Counted from the first letter of the stretch, positions 6,242-14,992 are shown. The stretch: DNA of 36,422 bases from Pseudomonadota bacterium (GCA_009778425.1 WRJU01000252.1:1-36422); one strand, 5' to 3'. Notes: generated from the sequence alone by a model not told the origin. Numbers and translations are program-made.

Positions 6242-6857
6242 CCGCCTCCTTCCCCCGAACAGCACGGCGATTGAACGCGCCCTTGCGGGTACGCCGGACG
6301 AGGAACTGCTCGCCCCGGAACTGCTCGCCAGCCTGTGGGATGCCACGAAATGCCCAGCCGCCGCATTGCCTTGGCTCGCCTGGGCGCTTTCCGTCGACGA
6401 GTGGGACACCGCATGGAGTGAGGCGGAACAGCGCCGCGTCATCGCGGAAAGCATCCAGATTCACCGCAAAAAAGGCACACGCGGCGCGGTCGAGCTGGCG
6501 CTTGCCTGTCTTGGGCATACCGGGAAGATTACCGAATGGTGGCAGATGTCCCCGCCCGGGGAGCCTCATACCTTCCTTGCCGACGTTGAGGTCGACAACC
6601 GTGGCATCGACCTTGCTGTGCAGGGGGCAATTGAGCGCCAGATCATGGCCGTCAAACCTGCCCGCAGCCACTTCGCCATGCGGCTGGTCGGCAGCACGCG
6701 CGGCAATATCCGGCTGGCTGCCACCGCCTTGACCGGCGAAGACATCACCATTTACCCCTACATGGCTACCGAGGCCGAAGCCCCTCCCGCCCTCATCACC
6801 ATTGGCGCGGCGGTGCATACATGGGAAACCATCACCATTTACCCGAAAGGAGCCTGA
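6234..6857 (+). CDS. Tail protein I (P2 I-like baseplate)
   Basis: The protein has 207 residues if started at GTG 6234, inside the end of J. This gives the N-terminus MSDRLLPPNSTAIERALAG, typical of gpI. The LLASLWDATKCPAAALPWLA and SEAEQRRVIAESIQIHRKKG segments match the family. The C-terminal 60 residues are longer than in P2 and contain two TWETITIYP-like strands, perhaps for fibre attachment. No other start gives a family-like N-terminus. Confidence 0.9.
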   Translation: MSDRLLPPNSTAIERALAGTPDEELLAPELLASLWDATKCPAAALPWLAWALSVDEWDTAWSEAEQRRVIAESIQIHRKKGTRGAVELALACLGHTGKITEWWQMSPPGEPHTFLADVEVDNRGIDLAVQGAIERQIMAVKPARSHFAMRLVGSTRGNIRLAATALTGEDITIYPYMATEAEAPPALITIGAAVHTWETITIYPKGA

Positions 6858-6858
6858 C

Positions 6859-7356
6859 ATGCTCATCTATACCTACGACCCTGCCACAGGCGAATACCTG
6901 AACGAGGCCGCCGCGCAGGAATCCCCGCTTGAACCCGGCAAGCCCCTGCTCATGGGCAACGCCACGCAGGAAGCGCCCCCCGAGGCATCACCCGGCACGG
7001 TTGCTTGCTGGACAGGCAGCGCCTGGGAACTGCGGGAGGATCATCGCAGGTCAAAACGCTGGTCGATAAAAGATGGCTCGCCCGTCACCGTCGAGAAAAT
7101 CGGCCTGCTGGCAGAAGCTGCGCCGGACACAACGGACAAGGAACCGCCCGAAGTCCCGCGCGGGCACAAGCTGAAATGGGCAAGCAAGAAATGGGCGCTG
7201 GTGGAGCCTGACCCAGCAGACGTGATCCGGTGGAAGATCGACGACATCGAAGCAACGATCACACCGCGCCGGATGCGCGAAGCCTCGCTTGGGATCGACG
7301 GTGGATGGCTTGCCGCGCGGGACGAAGAAATCGCCGCGCTACGGGCGCAGATGTGA
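6859..7356 (+). CDS. Tail fibre assembly or chaperone-like protein
   Basis: The 165-aa protein starts at ATG 6859, one base after the gene I stop, with AAAGGAG upstream. The N-terminus MLIYTYDPATGEYLNEAAAQ and a P-rich middle resemble proteins encoded next to P2-type fibres. The C-terminal 50 residues (RWKIDDIEATITPRRMREAS through WLAARDEEIAALRAQ) form a helical tail typical of phage tail chaperones. In P2 the fibre gene H and its chaperone G follow I. Here the putative fibre is 3 kb away on the other strand, so whether this protein serves it is unproven. Confidence 0.6.
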   Translation: MLIYTYDPATGEYLNEAAAQESPLEPGKPLLMGNATQEAPPEASPGTVACWTGSAWELREDHRRSKRWSIKDGSPVTVEKIGLLAEAAPDTTDKEPPEVPRGHKLKWASKKWALVEPDPADVIRWKIDDIEATITPRRMREASLGIDGGWLAARDEEIAALRAQM

Positions 7357-7409
7357 GTGGGAGCGCCTCTTGTACACGCTTCAACTGAACTGCGGCGGGG
7401 CTATGATGT

Positions 7410-7811
7410 TCAATCCTTGTCCCTCCTCGATGCAATCCAGCCGCCAAAAAGAGCTGCGCCGATCAAGGGCAGAGGGTCATAACGTGCTGCTGCGCTGCGC
7501 GCTGCGCGGCGCTCATCCCTCTCCATCCGTTTGATCATCTTCTTGGTTTCTTTCCATTCCTTGTCTGCGTCATGTTCGCAGGTTTGCGGCAATAAAATGG
7601 GTCTTACAGTGCCATGCGCTTTGTGCCAGAGGTTCACTGCAGCATCGATAGCCGTCACAACAACAGCAGCGGCAGGCATGAAAAAGACGACTGTCAAAAA
7701 AATGGAGACGTAAATGTTGCCCGTAAAGAGATGCGAAACCCAGAAACCAAGGGCAAGCGCGGCTACAGAAGCCACCAAAATACACCCGCCAATAATCTCG
7801 TCCCTGAGCAT
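7410..7811 (-). CDS. Small membrane protein, possible lysogenic-conversion gene
   Basis: The 133-aa protein lies on the strand opposite to the surrounding late genes. ATG 7809-7811 has AGGAGGT (7819-7825 on the plus strand) at ideal spacing, and TATAAT lies at 7832-7837. Residues 7-25 and 33-58 are hydrophobic membrane segments. A basic, acidic-mixed stretch (DKEWKETKKMIKRMERDERR) should be cytoplasmic, and a third weak hydrophobic segment is at the C-terminus. I recognise no family. Independent promoter, opposite strand and membrane location fit a moron gene expressed from the prophage, for example for superinfection exclusion, but this is inference. Confidence 0.6.
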   Translation of the reverse strand: MLRDEIIGGCILVASVAALALGFWVSHLFTGNIYVSIFLTVVFFMPAAAVVVTAIDAAVNLWHKAHGTVRPILLPQTCEHDADKEWKETKKMIKRMERDERRAARSAAARYDPLPLIGAALFGGWIASRRDKD

Positions 7812-7851
7812 GATCGCTACCTCCTGTCAAAATTATAAAGTATAGAGCAAA

Positions 7852-10065
7852 ATGCCGAACAATCTCGCGTTAACCATCACATTGGGCGCAGTCTCAGGTA
7901 GTGCGATGGCTGCCTTTGGGAGCCTTCAGAAATCGCTTGATAAGTGCAAGCGATCAACGGCGTTACTGAGCATCGAGAATAAAAAACTTGGGGAAAGCAT
8001 CCAACAGGCAATTGCAAACAGATCCCCTGTTTCTTACATTGCACACATGACGCGAGAATATGAAAAGCAGGAAAGGGTAATCGAAGGGCTGAAACTCAAA
8101 ACGCGGGAATTATCTCGCGTTCAGAACTATGTCGCCGCGCAAAAACAGAAGCGGGAAGAGTTGCGCGGGCAGATCATGGAAACCGCCGGATTAGCCTATC
8201 TCGTATCCAAGCCGCTGAAAGTTGGTATCGAATTTGAAGCCAGCATGAGCAAAGTACAGGCACTCACGCGGTTGGACAAAAATTCGACTGAAATGAAGGC
8301 TCTCACTGATCAAGCGCGGCAACTTGGTGCGCAGACATCCTTCACCGCATCTGAAGCTGCGCAGGCTCAGGGTTTTCTTGCTATGGCGGGCTTCAAGCCA
8401 GAGCAAATTTTGAAATCCATGCCAAGCATGCTTGATCTTGCCAAGGCAGGTGGCGTGGATTTACAACGCACGGCGGATATTGCCTCAAACATCCAGACAG
8501 CCTTCGGCCTTGATGCCTCGCAAATGACGCGTATTTCAGACACGCTTACGATGGCATTTACAACGTCAAACGTTGACCTCAATATGCTTGCGGAGAGCAT
8601 GAAATACGCAGGCCCTGTCGCAAAGGCGTTAGGCGTCTCGCTTGAAGAAACTTCCGCCATTGTTGGCATGCTTGGGAACGCTGGTATTCAGGGCAGCATG
8701 GCGGGGACAACAATGCGAAACGCACTAAACAACCTTACGGGTTCCGTACCAAATGCAGATAAAATACTCAAAAAACTCGGCGTGACAACAAAGGATGCTC
8801 AAGGGAACATGCGTTCTTACCCTGAAATCCTTTACAACATCGCCAAAGCAACAGAGGGTATGGGGAATGCGGAACGCGCAAATACCCTGACAAATATTTT
8901 TGGCATCCGTGCGGCTCCTGGAATGATGGCGGTGTTGAGCGATGCTGAAAAAATCAAGCCATATATCGATGCCGTCAAAAACTCCGAAGGTGCGGCAGCA
9001 AAAACCGCTGCCGTCATGGGGAACAACACAGAGGGCGCTTTGAAAGAAATGGAGTCCGCTTGGCAGGATTTGAGCATATTCCTCACGGACACAGAAAAAG
9101 GCCCACTGACTGAACTGATCCGATCCTTCGCAGAACTGTTGCGCGGGGTTTCCGCTTTCGTAAAAGAAAACCCGGTTCTGTTCAGTTGGATAATAAAAAT
9201 AGGTGTCGGGCTTTTAACAATGCGAGCTGCTTGGCTTGCGACAAGTTACGGCATTTCGCTTTTCAAAACGGGTTTATTAAGCTTGAAAGCAGGATTTCAA
9301 ATATTCCAAACGATGAAACTTTTGTCATCAGTTATTGGCATCAAGGCAGCGTTTTTTGCAGTGGTATCGCCTGTTGGTTTGGTCGTAGCTGCCATAGCTG
9401 CCGTAGTTGCCATAGCCTTCCTCATCTATAAATATTGGGAGCCGATCAAAGGGTTTTTCGTTGGACTGTGGGACGGAATCGTTGGCTTCTTCTCCAGCGG
9501 CATCGAAAATATCACCGCAAGCATATTAAATTGGTCGCCGCTGGGGATGTTTTATAGAGGGTTTGCCTCGCTCATGAGTTGGTTCGGCGTGGAGCTTCCG
9601 GGAAATTTCTCGGAGTTTGGCGCGAACATCCTCAACGGCCTGATCGGCGGACTCACGGCAGGATGGAACAAGGCAAAAGAGTTCGTCGTCAACTTGGGCG
9701 AAAACATCAAAGGCTGGTTCTGCGAGACGCTCGGCATCAATTCCCCTTCGCGCGTGTTCATGGAGTTTGGCGGCTTCACTATGCAGGGGCTGGCCGATGG
9801 CCTAAAAACTGCCGCGTCGCTGCCGCTTGCCGCTATGCAGGCGGCGGTTGCCCCGATGGTCGCAGCCGGTTCCATTGCCGTGGCGTCCCCGGCGATGGCC
9901 GCGCCAGTTGGGGGTGGAAGCAGCACGGTTTCCGTCACCGTCAACGTTTATCCCGCCCCCGGCATGGACGAAAAGGCACTGGCCGAGCTTGTCGCCCGGA
10001 AGATTGCAGACGCCCAGCGCGCCGCCGATGCCAGCCGCCGAGCACGGTTGTCGGATTCAGACTGA
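7852..10065 (+). CDS. Tail tape measure protein (P2 T-like)
   Basis: The 737-aa protein has an N-terminal coiled-coil region (residues 20-110). Residues 115-330 form a TP901-type core (VGIEFEASMSKVQALTRLDK, then ARQLGAQTSFTASEAAQAQG and GNAGIQGSMAGTTMRNALNN). Hydrophobic segments lie near residues 443-470 and 494-527. The C-terminus has INSPSRVFMEFGGFTMQGLA, which is common in tape measures. It sets tail length and may cross the host inner membrane. The first three quarters of the gene are noticeably AT-richer than the last 480 bp, suggesting an internal recombination joint. The ribosome site is weak (AGAG). It is separated from E/E' by J, I and two more genes, unlike P2. Confidence 0.93.
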   Translation: MPNNLALTITLGAVSGSAMAAFGSLQKSLDKCKRSTALLSIENKKLGESIQQAIANRSPVSYIAHMTREYEKQERVIEGLKLKTRELSRVQNYVAAQKQKREELRGQIMETAGLAYLVSKPLKVGIEFEASMSKVQALTRLDKNSTEMKALTDQARQLGAQTSFTASEAAQAQGFLAMAGFKPEQILKSMPSMLDLAKAGGVDLQRTADIASNIQTAFGLDASQMTRISDTLTMAFTTSNVDLNMLAESMKYAGPVAKALGVSLEETSAIVGMLGNAGIQGSMAGTTMRNALNNLTGSVPNADKILKKLGVTTKDAQGNMRSYPEILYNIAKATEGMGNAERANTLTNIFGIRAAPGMMAVLSDAEKIKPYIDAVKNSEGAAAKTAAVMGNNTEGALKEMESAWQDLSIFLTDTEKGPLTELIRSFAELLRGVSAFVKENPVLFSWIIKIGVGLLTMRAAWLATSYGISLFKTGLLSLKAGFQIFQTMKLLSSVIGIKAAFFAVVSPVGLVVAAIAAVVAIAFLIYKYWEPIKGFFVGLWDGIVGFFSSGIENITASILNWSPLGMFYRGFASLMSWFGVELPGNFSEFGANILNGLIGGLTAGWNKAKEFVVNLGENIKGWFCETLGINSPSRVFMEFGGFTMQGLADGLKTAASLPLAAMQAAVAPMVAAGSIAVASPAMAAPVGGGSSTVSVTVNVYPAPGMDEKALAELVARKIADAQRAADASRRARLSDSD

Positions 10066-10066
10066 C

Positions 10067-10144
10067 GACTCCTCCCGTGTCGTCCCCACCGCTGCAGAAG
10101 ACCGCGCACGAAACGTCACGCTATTTCCTGCCGTGAAATTCTGA
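10067..10144 (+). pseudogene. Tail-fibre C-terminal remnant
   Basis: The plus strand encodes SRVVPTAAEDRARN followed by VTLFPAVKF and a stop. This corresponds to the end of the fibre gene on the opposite strand, SKIVPTAAENRTRN with ALMACIKF. Such C-termini are typical of collar-type tail fibres. There is no start codon or N-terminal domain in this frame. The two copies face each other tail to tail with four bases between stop codons. This is the scar expected if a fibre cassette inverted or was replaced in reverse orientation. Confidence 0.6.
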
Positions 10145-10148
10145 CGCA

Positions 10149-11474
10149 TCAAAACTTGATACAGGCCATCAGGGCTGTATTGCGTGTTCGGTTTTCAGCA
10201 GCTGTCGGAACAATTTTGGAAGCATCAAAAGAAAATGTGAGGTATCCAGAATAACTTGAAGTACCCGCTGTTTGACTTTTTTGATTTGCTACCGAAAAAG
10301 CACCAGATGCTGATGAAAACGCACCTGAATTTCCCTGTACGGAAGCGTTAACAGACCCAGAAATATTTCTGATCGCATCCTCCTGCCACGTCCCGAAAAC
10401 GCGCCCTGCATCCGCCCCGCGCCCGGCATCCCAAGCCCGGAGGAATTCCCCGCGCAAGTCATAAACGGCGAATGTGCCGTCGCCGTTATCCTTGACGGCC
10501 ACTGTCCCCGCTACCCATGTTCCAGCAGAAACCAGCAGGCCAGTATGGACAGCCCAATTCCATAGGGCGGTGTAGGCAGCCTTGGATAGATTGCTCGCCC
10601 CGCTGGGAATGAAACCCTTTCGCGCCGTGGGTTGGGCATCTAATTCTGGTTTGCCGACTAAACGGCTGGCGTAGCCAATGTAGCCCGCGCCGTTTGCCGT
10701 AAATTCCTGCCACGTCATGATGCTATTGTAAGCATCGTGCCAGATGGGGCCGATGTTCTCATTGGGCAGTGCGTCGCTTTCCGAAAGCCAATGGATACGG
10801 CCTGAAATCATTCTGTTTACGGAAATGAATTCTTGATCGACGTATTCGGCCAGCGTTGAAACAGATTCCCTTATGTCATTATGTGCCAGCGAATCAACCG
10901 GGTGACTGATCGGCGCGTAGAGGTCTGGGTGCGGGTTCTTGCTGCTGCTGTGCGCCGCAATCGCCTGTTCGACGTTTTTCTGGGTTGCCACCACCACGCT
11001 CGGGTCGACCTTCAACTCAACCAGCGAGGCATTCGAGACCTGAAGGATCATCCGGATGGAGATGTCTTTTGCAGCGCCCTCCGAAAGATGCGGCTTGTAG
11101 GTCTCTGGAAAATTTGAATACGACAGCAGGTTTTTCCCTGGGTTGTTCTGGGTTTCCTGTATGTTTTGCATGTTCAGGCCGCCGATCAGGCCCGCTTCAC
11201 GGATCGTCCAGCCGCCGACGTTCGCAGGGAGTACGGATTCGACAATCAGCCAGCTCGGGTTGTCCGTGTCCTGCGAAATCGACGTGACAGGCACGCGGAA
11301 CACCTCGTTCACAAGCCCTGTGACGTTCTCGGTAGGGGTCACGTGCGCGCCGCCGCCGTCGCCGACGGCGATGTGCGTGATGGGCACACTCACGCCGAAA
11401 ACTTGTCCGTTAATCAGGTTTGCTGCGCCCAACGAGGTGAGCAGCGTGTGGAAGGTAAGCGTTTCTGCTGGCAT
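10149..11474 (-). CDS. Tail collar fibre protein (P2 H-like)
   Basis: The 441-aa protein starts at ATG 11472-11474 with AGGAG upstream, in preference to an in-frame start 19 codons earlier. The N-terminal part (residues 1-160: LTFHTLLTSLGAANLINGQV, then ITHIAVGDGGGAHVTPTENV and VGGWTIREAGLIGG) is the phage tail-collar fibre domain that joins the baseplate. The C-terminal part contains a collar-like GFIPSGASNLSKAAYTALWN segment and ends TALMACIKF. It should bind the host surface. It is transcribed opposite to all other virion genes, probably from the Ogr site at 11536-11560, which is symmetrical and could serve both directions. Confidence 0.88.
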   Translation of the reverse strand: MPAETLTFHTLLTSLGAANLINGQVFGVSVPITHIAVGDGGGAHVTPTENVTGLVNEVFRVPVTSISQDTDNPSWLIVESVLPANVGGWTIREAGLIGGLNMQNIQETQNNPGKNLLSYSNFPETYKPHLSEGAAKDISIRMILQVSNASLVELKVDPSVVVATQKNVEQAIAAHSSSKNPHPDLYAPISHPVDSLAHNDIRESVSTLAEYVDQEFISVNRMISGRIHWLSESDALPNENIGPIWHDAYNSIMTWQEFTANGAGYIGYASRLVGKPELDAQPTARKGFIPSGASNLSKAAYTALWNWAVHTGLLVSAGTWVAGTVAVKDNGDGTFAVYDLRGEFLRAWDAGRGADAGRVFGTWQEDAIRNISGSVNASVQGNSGAFSSASGAFSVANQKSQTAGTSSYSGYLTFSFDASKIVPTAAENRTRNTALMACIKF

Positions 11475-11535
11475 GGCGGGTTCTCCTGTTTCGTGCGGAG
11501 TTTCGTCCCGAGCATGCGCGGTATAAATCAATTAG

Positions 11536-11560
11536 TGTTGTATATCGAAAAAAGACAACT
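11536..11560. promoter_or_regulatory. Ogr-type late site between fibre and capsid operons
   Basis: TGTTGT (11536-11541) and ACAACT (11555-11560) are 13 bp apart, the same layout as the sites at 3072 and 21056. The dyad extends outward to ATTAG and CTAAT, so it also forms a hairpin. Starts about 55 bp either side would give short leaders for gene O (ATG 11650) and for the fibre gene (ATG 11474), so it may act bidirectionally, like the divergent late promoters of P2. Confidence 0.65.
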
Positions 11561-11649
11561 CTAATCAATTGATGGCATTGGTGCACCGGGAAATGATATG
11601 CGCTACTCAAATTCATTTCCACCCTGAAAAACGGTTGAGGTCGCAAACC

Positions 11650-12450
11650 ATGCCTACTACGAAGCCTTTTGCAGTTGCCACCGAGGGCAATACCATCGAC
11701 GGGCGCAGCATCCCACGGTCAATGATCGAGGATATGGCAAAGAGTTACGACCCTGCGGTATATACCGCGCTGGTCAATCTTGAACACTTCATTTCGGCCT
11801 ATCCGGATTCCGATTTCTCGGCCTTCGGGAAAGTTATCTCGCTCTCTACCCGAGAGATTGACATCCTCGGCGATAAAAAACTGCAATTGATGGCCGTCGC
11901 GGAAGTGTCGGATGCGGCAGCCGAAATGCAGTACCGTGGCAAAAAAGCCTTTGCTTCCGTTGAGATCATGCCTAATTTCATCGGCAAGGGCATGAGCTAC
12001 CTTGTCGGCCTTGCGCTAACGGATACCCCTGCATCGGTTGGGACGGAGCCCATGCGCTTTTCGGCCTTTGAGAAGGGCGAAAACGCTGCTTTCCATAACG
12101 AGACCGTTTTCGATATTGAAGACGCGAAACCCACCGAAGCGCCGGAAACTTCCGCCGTGACTTTTATTGAAAAAGTCATGGGCTATTTCCGAACCAAATA
12201 CGATAACGATTTCAATGCTGAAATCAAATCGTGCCAATCCGCCATTTCTGAAATAGCGGGGAAAGTGGGCGCGATGCTCGAAAAACTCACCAGCCTGGAA
12301 CAAAAAGTAAACACGCTGGAAGTCACCGTTCCTGGCTTCTCCGCATTGCAAACGGAGCTTTCCGAGCTGAAAGAGCATCTGGAGAGCACCCCAAACACAC
12401 CGCCCCGCCCGCATGCCACTGGCGCGAGCGGCGCAAAGACTGACTGCTGA
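11650..12450 (+). CDS. Capsid scaffolding protein and protease (P2 O-like)
   Basis: The 266-aa protein starts at ATG 11650 with GAGG upstream. The N-terminal half is a serine protease: Asp17 (NTIDGRS), His46 (LVNLEHFISAYP) and Ser103 (KKAFASVEIMP) occupy the positions of the catalytic triad known in P2 gpO. The C-terminal region (residues 175-250) is charged and helical with a coiled-coil, as expected for the scaffold. gpO guides gpN assembly and then cleaves itself and the capsid proteins. It heads the O-N-M-L cluster in P2 order. Confidence 0.95.
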   Translation: MPTTKPFAVATEGNTIDGRSIPRSMIEDMAKSYDPAVYTALVNLEHFISAYPDSDFSAFGKVISLSTREIDILGDKKLQLMAVAEVSDAAAEMQYRGKKAFASVEIMPNFIGKGMSYLVGLALTDTPASVGTEPMRFSAFEKGENAAFHNETVFDIEDAKPTEAPETSAVTFIEKVMGYFRTKYDNDFNAEIKSCQSAISEIAGKVGAMLEKLTSLEQKVNTLEVTVPGFSALQTELSELKEHLESTPNTPPRPHATGASGAKTDC

Positions 12451-12467
12451 ACACAACGGAGCACACC

Positions 12468-13493
12468 ATGAGAAACGAAAGCCGCATCCAATTTGACGCC
12501 TACATGGCGCGGATTGCCGAACTGAACCACGTTGCAAACGCTGCAACGCGGTTTTCGGTGGAGCCGTCCGTGCAGCAGACGCTGGAACAGAAAATTCAGG
12601 AATCCAGCGAATTCCTCGGGCGTATCAACAACGTTGGCGTCATCGAGCAGCAGGGCGAAAAGATCGGCCTGGGCATCGGCTCCACCATCGCCAATACCGT
12701 CGACACCCGGCTCCCGGAAAAACGCCGCGTGCCGTTCGACCCCACCGCGCTGGCTTCCAACAAATACGAATGCACACAGACGAACTTCGATACCGCCCTC
12801 CGGTACGCGAAGATCGACTCATGGGCAAAGTTCCCTGATTTCCAGAACAAGCTCCGCGACGCCATCATCAAGCGTCAGGCGCTCGACATCATTACCATCG
12901 GTTTCAATGGCGTATCACGCGCCGATACCAGCAACCGTGAAGCAAACCCTCTCCTTCAGGACGTCAATAAAGGCTGGCTCCAGCACATCCGGGAGGATGC
13001 GCCCGCCCGCGTCATGAGCGACGGTGCGGAAGAAGGCGTGCTGCATGTTTATGATGGCGGGGATTACGCCAACCTCGACGCGCTGGTGTTTGACGCGGTC
13101 AATGAACTGATCGACCCTTGGTATCGCGAGGATACCGAGTTGGTGGTGGTCCTCGGGCGCGGCCTCTTTGCCGATAAGTATTTTCCGCTCATCAACACCA
13201 CGCAGCCGCCCTCCGAGACGCTGGCGCTCGACCTGCTGGTGAGCCAGAAGCGCGTGGGCGGGCTGCAGACCGTCCGCGCCCCGTACTTTCCTGACGGCAC
13301 GATCCTGATTACCCGTCTGGACAATCTCTCCCGGTATTACCAGGAAGGCGCGCGCCGCCGTCACATCAAGGACAACCCAGAGAAGGACCAGATTGAGAAC
13401 TACGAGTCCTCTAACGACGCCTACGTGGTCGAAGACTACGGCTGCGCGGCGTTGATTGAGAACATCGTCACCGCCAAGGCACAGGAGCCTTAA
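12468..13493 (+). CDS. Major capsid protein (P2 N-like)
   Basis: The 341-aa protein lies 17 bp after O. Its N-terminus (MRNESRIQFDAYMARIAELN) and motifs such as KRRVPFDPTALASNKYECTQ, IIKRQALDIITIGFNGVSRA and QKRVGGLQTVRAPYFPDGTI belong to the P2 gpN HK97-fold family. The N-terminal portion is probably removed by the gpO protease during maturation. Confidence 0.96.
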   Translation: MRNESRIQFDAYMARIAELNHVANAATRFSVEPSVQQTLEQKIQESSEFLGRINNVGVIEQQGEKIGLGIGSTIANTVDTRLPEKRRVPFDPTALASNKYECTQTNFDTALRYAKIDSWAKFPDFQNKLRDAIIKRQALDIITIGFNGVSRADTSNREANPLLQDVNKGWLQHIREDAPARVMSDGAEEGVLHVYDGGDYANLDALVFDAVNELIDPWYREDTELVVVLGRGLFADKYFPLINTTQPPSETLALDLLVSQKRVGGLQTVRAPYFPDGTILITRLDNLSRYYQEGARRRHIKDNPEKDQIENYESSNDAYVVEDYGCAALIENIVTAKAQEP

Positions 13494-13495
13494 GC

Positions 13496-14209
13496 ATGTT
13501 GATGCCATCCCCTGCCCGCCGCCACCGCGAACGTGTTGCCGCCCGCATTGCCCATGCGGCGGCGCGCGACAGGCTCGCGCCCATCGAAAATGCCAAGCCT
13601 TACGCGCTGATGCTGGCAAAGCTCGACGCCGACATGCGGCGGCTGAAGCAAATCCAGTCCGTTGCAAAGAAGATCGACCTCAAGCGCCAGATATTGCCGG
13701 AGTATGATGCCTGGGTCGATGGGGCGCTGGAAACGAACAGCGGCGAGCAGGATGACATCCTCACCAACATCATGGTGTGGCGGCTGGATACCGAGGATTT
13801 CCCCGGCGCGCTCCGCATCGCTGAATATGTCCTGAAGAACGACATCAAGCTGCCCGCCCGGTACAACCGCAACGCGGCCTGCCTGGTCGCCGAAGAAATC
13901 GCGGACGCCGCGAAACGGGCGCTGGACGAGGGCCGCCTCGTAAATGGCTTTGAAATCACGATGGACAACGCCCTTGGCGCGGCCAGCATCCTCACTGCCG
14001 GGATGGACATGCCGGACGAAGTCCGGGCAAAGCTGCATAAATCCAGCGGCCTCGTGCATGAGGTCATTGGAAGGCACACGACGGCCTTGGGGCACCTGAA
14101 AACCGCGCTGGAATTCAACTCAAATGCAGGTGTGAAGAAAGACATCGAGCGCATGACACGGATCATCAAGAACACGCCCGCATCCGCCGACACGGCGGGC
14201 GCGGGTTAA
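13496..14209 (+). CDS. Terminase small subunit (P2 M-like)
   Basis: The 237-aa protein begins MLMPSPARRHRERVAARIAH two bases after the capsid gene. It has the P2 gpM hallmarks LDADMRRLKQIQSVAKKIDL, then ALETNSGEQDDILTNIMVWR. It recognises cos DNA and works with gpP. Unusually, gpP is encoded 2.7 kb downstream on the same strand. Confidence 0.93.
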   Translation: MLMPSPARRHRERVAARIAHAAARDRLAPIENAKPYALMLAKLDADMRRLKQIQSVAKKIDLKRQILPEYDAWVDGALETNSGEQDDILTNIMVWRLDTEDFPGALRIAEYVLKNDIKLPARYNRNAACLVAEEIADAAKRALDEGRLVNGFEITMDNALGAASILTAGMDMPDEVRAKLHKSSGLVHEVIGRHTTALGHLKTALEFNSNAGVKKDIERMTRIIKNTPASADTAGAG

Positions 14210-14229
14210 CCGGGCGATACCACGCACCC

Positions 14230-14291
14230 GGACGGCAGGGGGGAGAGGGCTGGACGTCACCCCCTCAAGCCTTATCCCCCCTCCACCGTCC
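14230..14291. repeat. GC-rich inverted repeat in the M-L gap
   Basis: The 128-bp gap between M and L has no gene. GGACGG followed by AGGGGGGA and AGGGCT (14230-14251) is mirrored by AAGCCTT, TCCCCCCT and CCGTCC (14267-14291). An alternative pairing is GAGGG with CCCCTC. P2 has no such gap between M and L. It could be an attenuator, a stabilising mRNA structure, or a cos-like packaging site; nothing in the sequence decides this. Confidence 0.45.
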
Positions 14292-14337
14292 GACTATCCA
14301 TGCGCTTCGCGCCTCCCCTCTACTGGGGAATGAAACC

Positions 14338-14790
14338 ATGACATTCGTTGCCGCTGCCCCTGCAAAACCTGCCAAAGACCTGCCGCGCCACCCTTTCTGG
14401 CCTGCAGTCAATCCCGATACGTTCCGTGATGTGATGCGGGTAGACGGCACGGTGAGCACGGCGCGGCTTATCCATGCGCTTACCGAAGCGGTGGTCTACA
14501 TCAACAGCGAACTCAAGGCGTGGCGTATCGCCAGGGAGGCGGCTGGATGCCTGTCGCTCGATGCCGTGCCGGACGAAGACACCGCCCGCTTGCCATACCT
14601 CTACTGCCGCGCCGTTTATGAATACGCCACGGCTGACCTGATGGAACGCTACCTGCGATTTGATGCCACCGGGGACGCGCAGCAGCGCGCCGAAGGTCAA
14701 GCGCCAGCCATCGAGAACCACCGGCGCAACGCTTTCTGGGCAGTCCGCGACATCAAGGGCGAAGCCCGCTCGACGATGGAACTGATATGA
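14338..14790 (+). CDS. Head completion protein (P2 L-like)
   Basis: The 150-aa protein has the gpL signature: FWPAVNPDTFRDVMRVDGTV near the N-terminus, then RLIHALTEAVVYINSELKAW. It ends with an arginine-rich helix (RDIKGEARSTMELI). gpL attaches to the portal to close the filled head. Its stop overlaps the start of gene X by four bases. Confidence 0.92.
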   Translation: MTFVAAAPAKPAKDLPRHPFWPAVNPDTFRDVMRVDGTVSTARLIHALTEAVVYINSELKAWRIAREAAGCLSLDAVPDEDTARLPYLYCRAVYEYATADLMERYLRFDATGDAQQRAEGQAPAIENHRRNAFWAVRDIKGEARSTMELI

Positions 14791-14990
14791 GCACCGCACG
14801 CGCCCGCCAACTGGAACCGATAGACGCCCTCTGCTTTCGTGTGCTTGGGCGCACGGCTGGCGTGGTGGAAACAACGCTTGAACTTAACCCTGGACTTGAC
14901 CGCCACGCGCTGTTGCCGGAGGGCTTCCCCGTGCGCTTGCCGGATGCGCCAAAAATTCAGGCGCGGAAACTCGTCAACCTTTGGGACTGA
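14787..14990 (+). CDS. Tail protein X (LysM-like)
   Basis: The 67-aa protein has exactly the length of P2 gpX and its pattern: LEPIDALCFRVLGRTAGVVE, then TLELNPGLDRHALLPEGFPV with LPDAP near the end, a minimal LysM fold. It is a baseplate hub or tail-tip component. It sits between L and the lysis genes, as in P2. Confidence 0.92.
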   Translation: MSTARARQLEPIDALCFRVLGRTAGVVETTLELNPGLDRHALLPEGFPVRLPDAPKIQARKLVNLWD

Positions 14991-14992
14991 GC

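Noticed and set aside
5213..6454. Minus-strand 413-codon frame opposite J and I
   Set aside because: Long antisense frames are common in GC-rich DNA. J and I are unmistakable and this frame has low-complexity Arg/Ser content.
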